Under the pieces are notes generated by a model. The model ran no database searches. It saw only the letters and a program-made list of their open reading frames with translations, and was not told the DNA's origin. A DNA stretch of 6,502 bases, from positions 1 to 6,502 of the forward strand of contig CAIWVT010000455.1 in assembly GCA_903916135.1 (NCBI GenBank), given 5' to 3'. The translations under genes and the position numbers were made by a program. Position 1 is the stretch's first letter. The number at the start of each line of letters is the position of its first letter. This document shows, in pieces, positions 6,278-6,502 of the stretch. This DNA comes from an uncultured bacterium. Its GTDB lineage: Bacteria; Bacteroidota; Bacteroidia; Bacteroidales; CAIWKO01.

Positions 6278-6425
6278 TACTTGAATAATTTTCTCCTTTT
6301 ATAGAAGCACTTTCATCAACAATTCACTTTAATCAAACCAATAGCTTCTAATACACTAACTTGCTCTATTATATTCCTACCCAGGTTGTTATTATGCCTA
6401 TAGGGCAACAATTATAGCTTTATTT
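6278..6425. other. Non-coding spacer after the GH3 fusion gene
   Basis: I see no gene on either strand. A weak stem-loop at 6386-6411 pairs TTGT with ACAA and TGCC with GGCA around a TATAG loop, with five unpaired bases (TATTA) on the 5' side, followed by TTATAGCTTTATTTT. It could be a poor terminator about 110 bases after the stop codon, but the stem is short and interrupted. The 8-bp palindrome CCTATAGG (6397-6404) lies at its tip. Confidence 0.3.
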
Positions 6426-6502
6426 TCCTGTCCCGTTACTGACCTTTCCTGTACACAGACCTGTCCCGCACATGTATTATCGGGAGTGCAGGAATGTCAG
6501 GA
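6426..6502. repeat. Diverged copy of the nested hairpin element, cut by the right edge
   Basis: CTGTCCCGCACATG (6461-6474) and CGGGAGTG (6481-6488) are shared with the left copies, in the same orientation. The inner stem pairs TCCCG (6464-6468) with CGGGA (6481-6485). The outer stem pairs TTCCTG (6446-6451) plus CAC (6454-6456) with GTG (6486-6488) plus CAGGAA (6489-6494). A possible third layer pairs TCCTG (6426-6430) with CAGGA (6498-6502), the last bases of the window. Relative to the left copies, the outer stem has a C-G to T-A change on both arms, so pairing is kept. The 17-base distance between the inner and outer 5' arms is the same in both places. It lies downstream of the GH3 gene, as the left copies lie downstream of the response regulator. 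Confidence 0.7.

Noticed and set aside
6386..6411. Intrinsic terminator for the GH3 gene
   Set aside because: The stem is two 4-bp segments broken by five unpaired bases and the following T-rich stretch is interrupted, so I list it only as a weak stem-loop.

Overview
The window looks like a chromosomal piece of an AT-rich member of the Bacteroidota. The reasons are the lack of Shine-Dalgarno sequences before the genes, promoter-like TAnnTTTG (-7) boxes with a TTG-type -33 box in the intergenic regions, and the protein types, especially a secreted NagZ-type glycosidase fused to a beta-lactamase-fold serine hydrolase. I cannot assign a genus.

Layout. Positions 1-432 carry no convincing gene. 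They hold a 21-bp tandem array that runs off the left edge, then a mosaic of short repeated motifs that includes two perfect 79-bp copies of a hairpin-forming element. Positions 433-2345 (minus strand) hold a two-gene signalling operon: a membrane-anchored HAMP-PAS-HisKA_3 histidine kinase followed by a NarL/LuxR-type response regulator. Positions 2346-2455 are a 110-bp divergent promoter region. Positions 2456-6277 (plus strand) hold a BadF/BcrA-type amino-sugar kinase and a 978-residue exported GH3 (NagZ-like) plus serine hydrolase fusion. Positions 6278-6502 are non-coding and end in a diverged copy of the hairpin element, cut by the window edge.

How the genes may work together. The exported fusion enzyme should release N-acetylglucosamine (or related amino sugars) from peptidoglycan fragments, and its second domain may act on the peptide or another ester/amide bond. 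The cytoplasmic kinase next to it could phosphorylate the released sugar, which makes a small cell-wall recycling or scavenging cassette. The divergent two-component system might control it; this rests only on gene arrangement and on repeated CGAAAAAA motifs in the shared promoter region.

The genes themselves are known families. The least explained material is the repeat DNA on both sides: the left and right hairpin copies differ in sequence but keep nested stems, with at least one compensatory base-pair change. I do not see convincing evidence of a new enzymatic or defence system.
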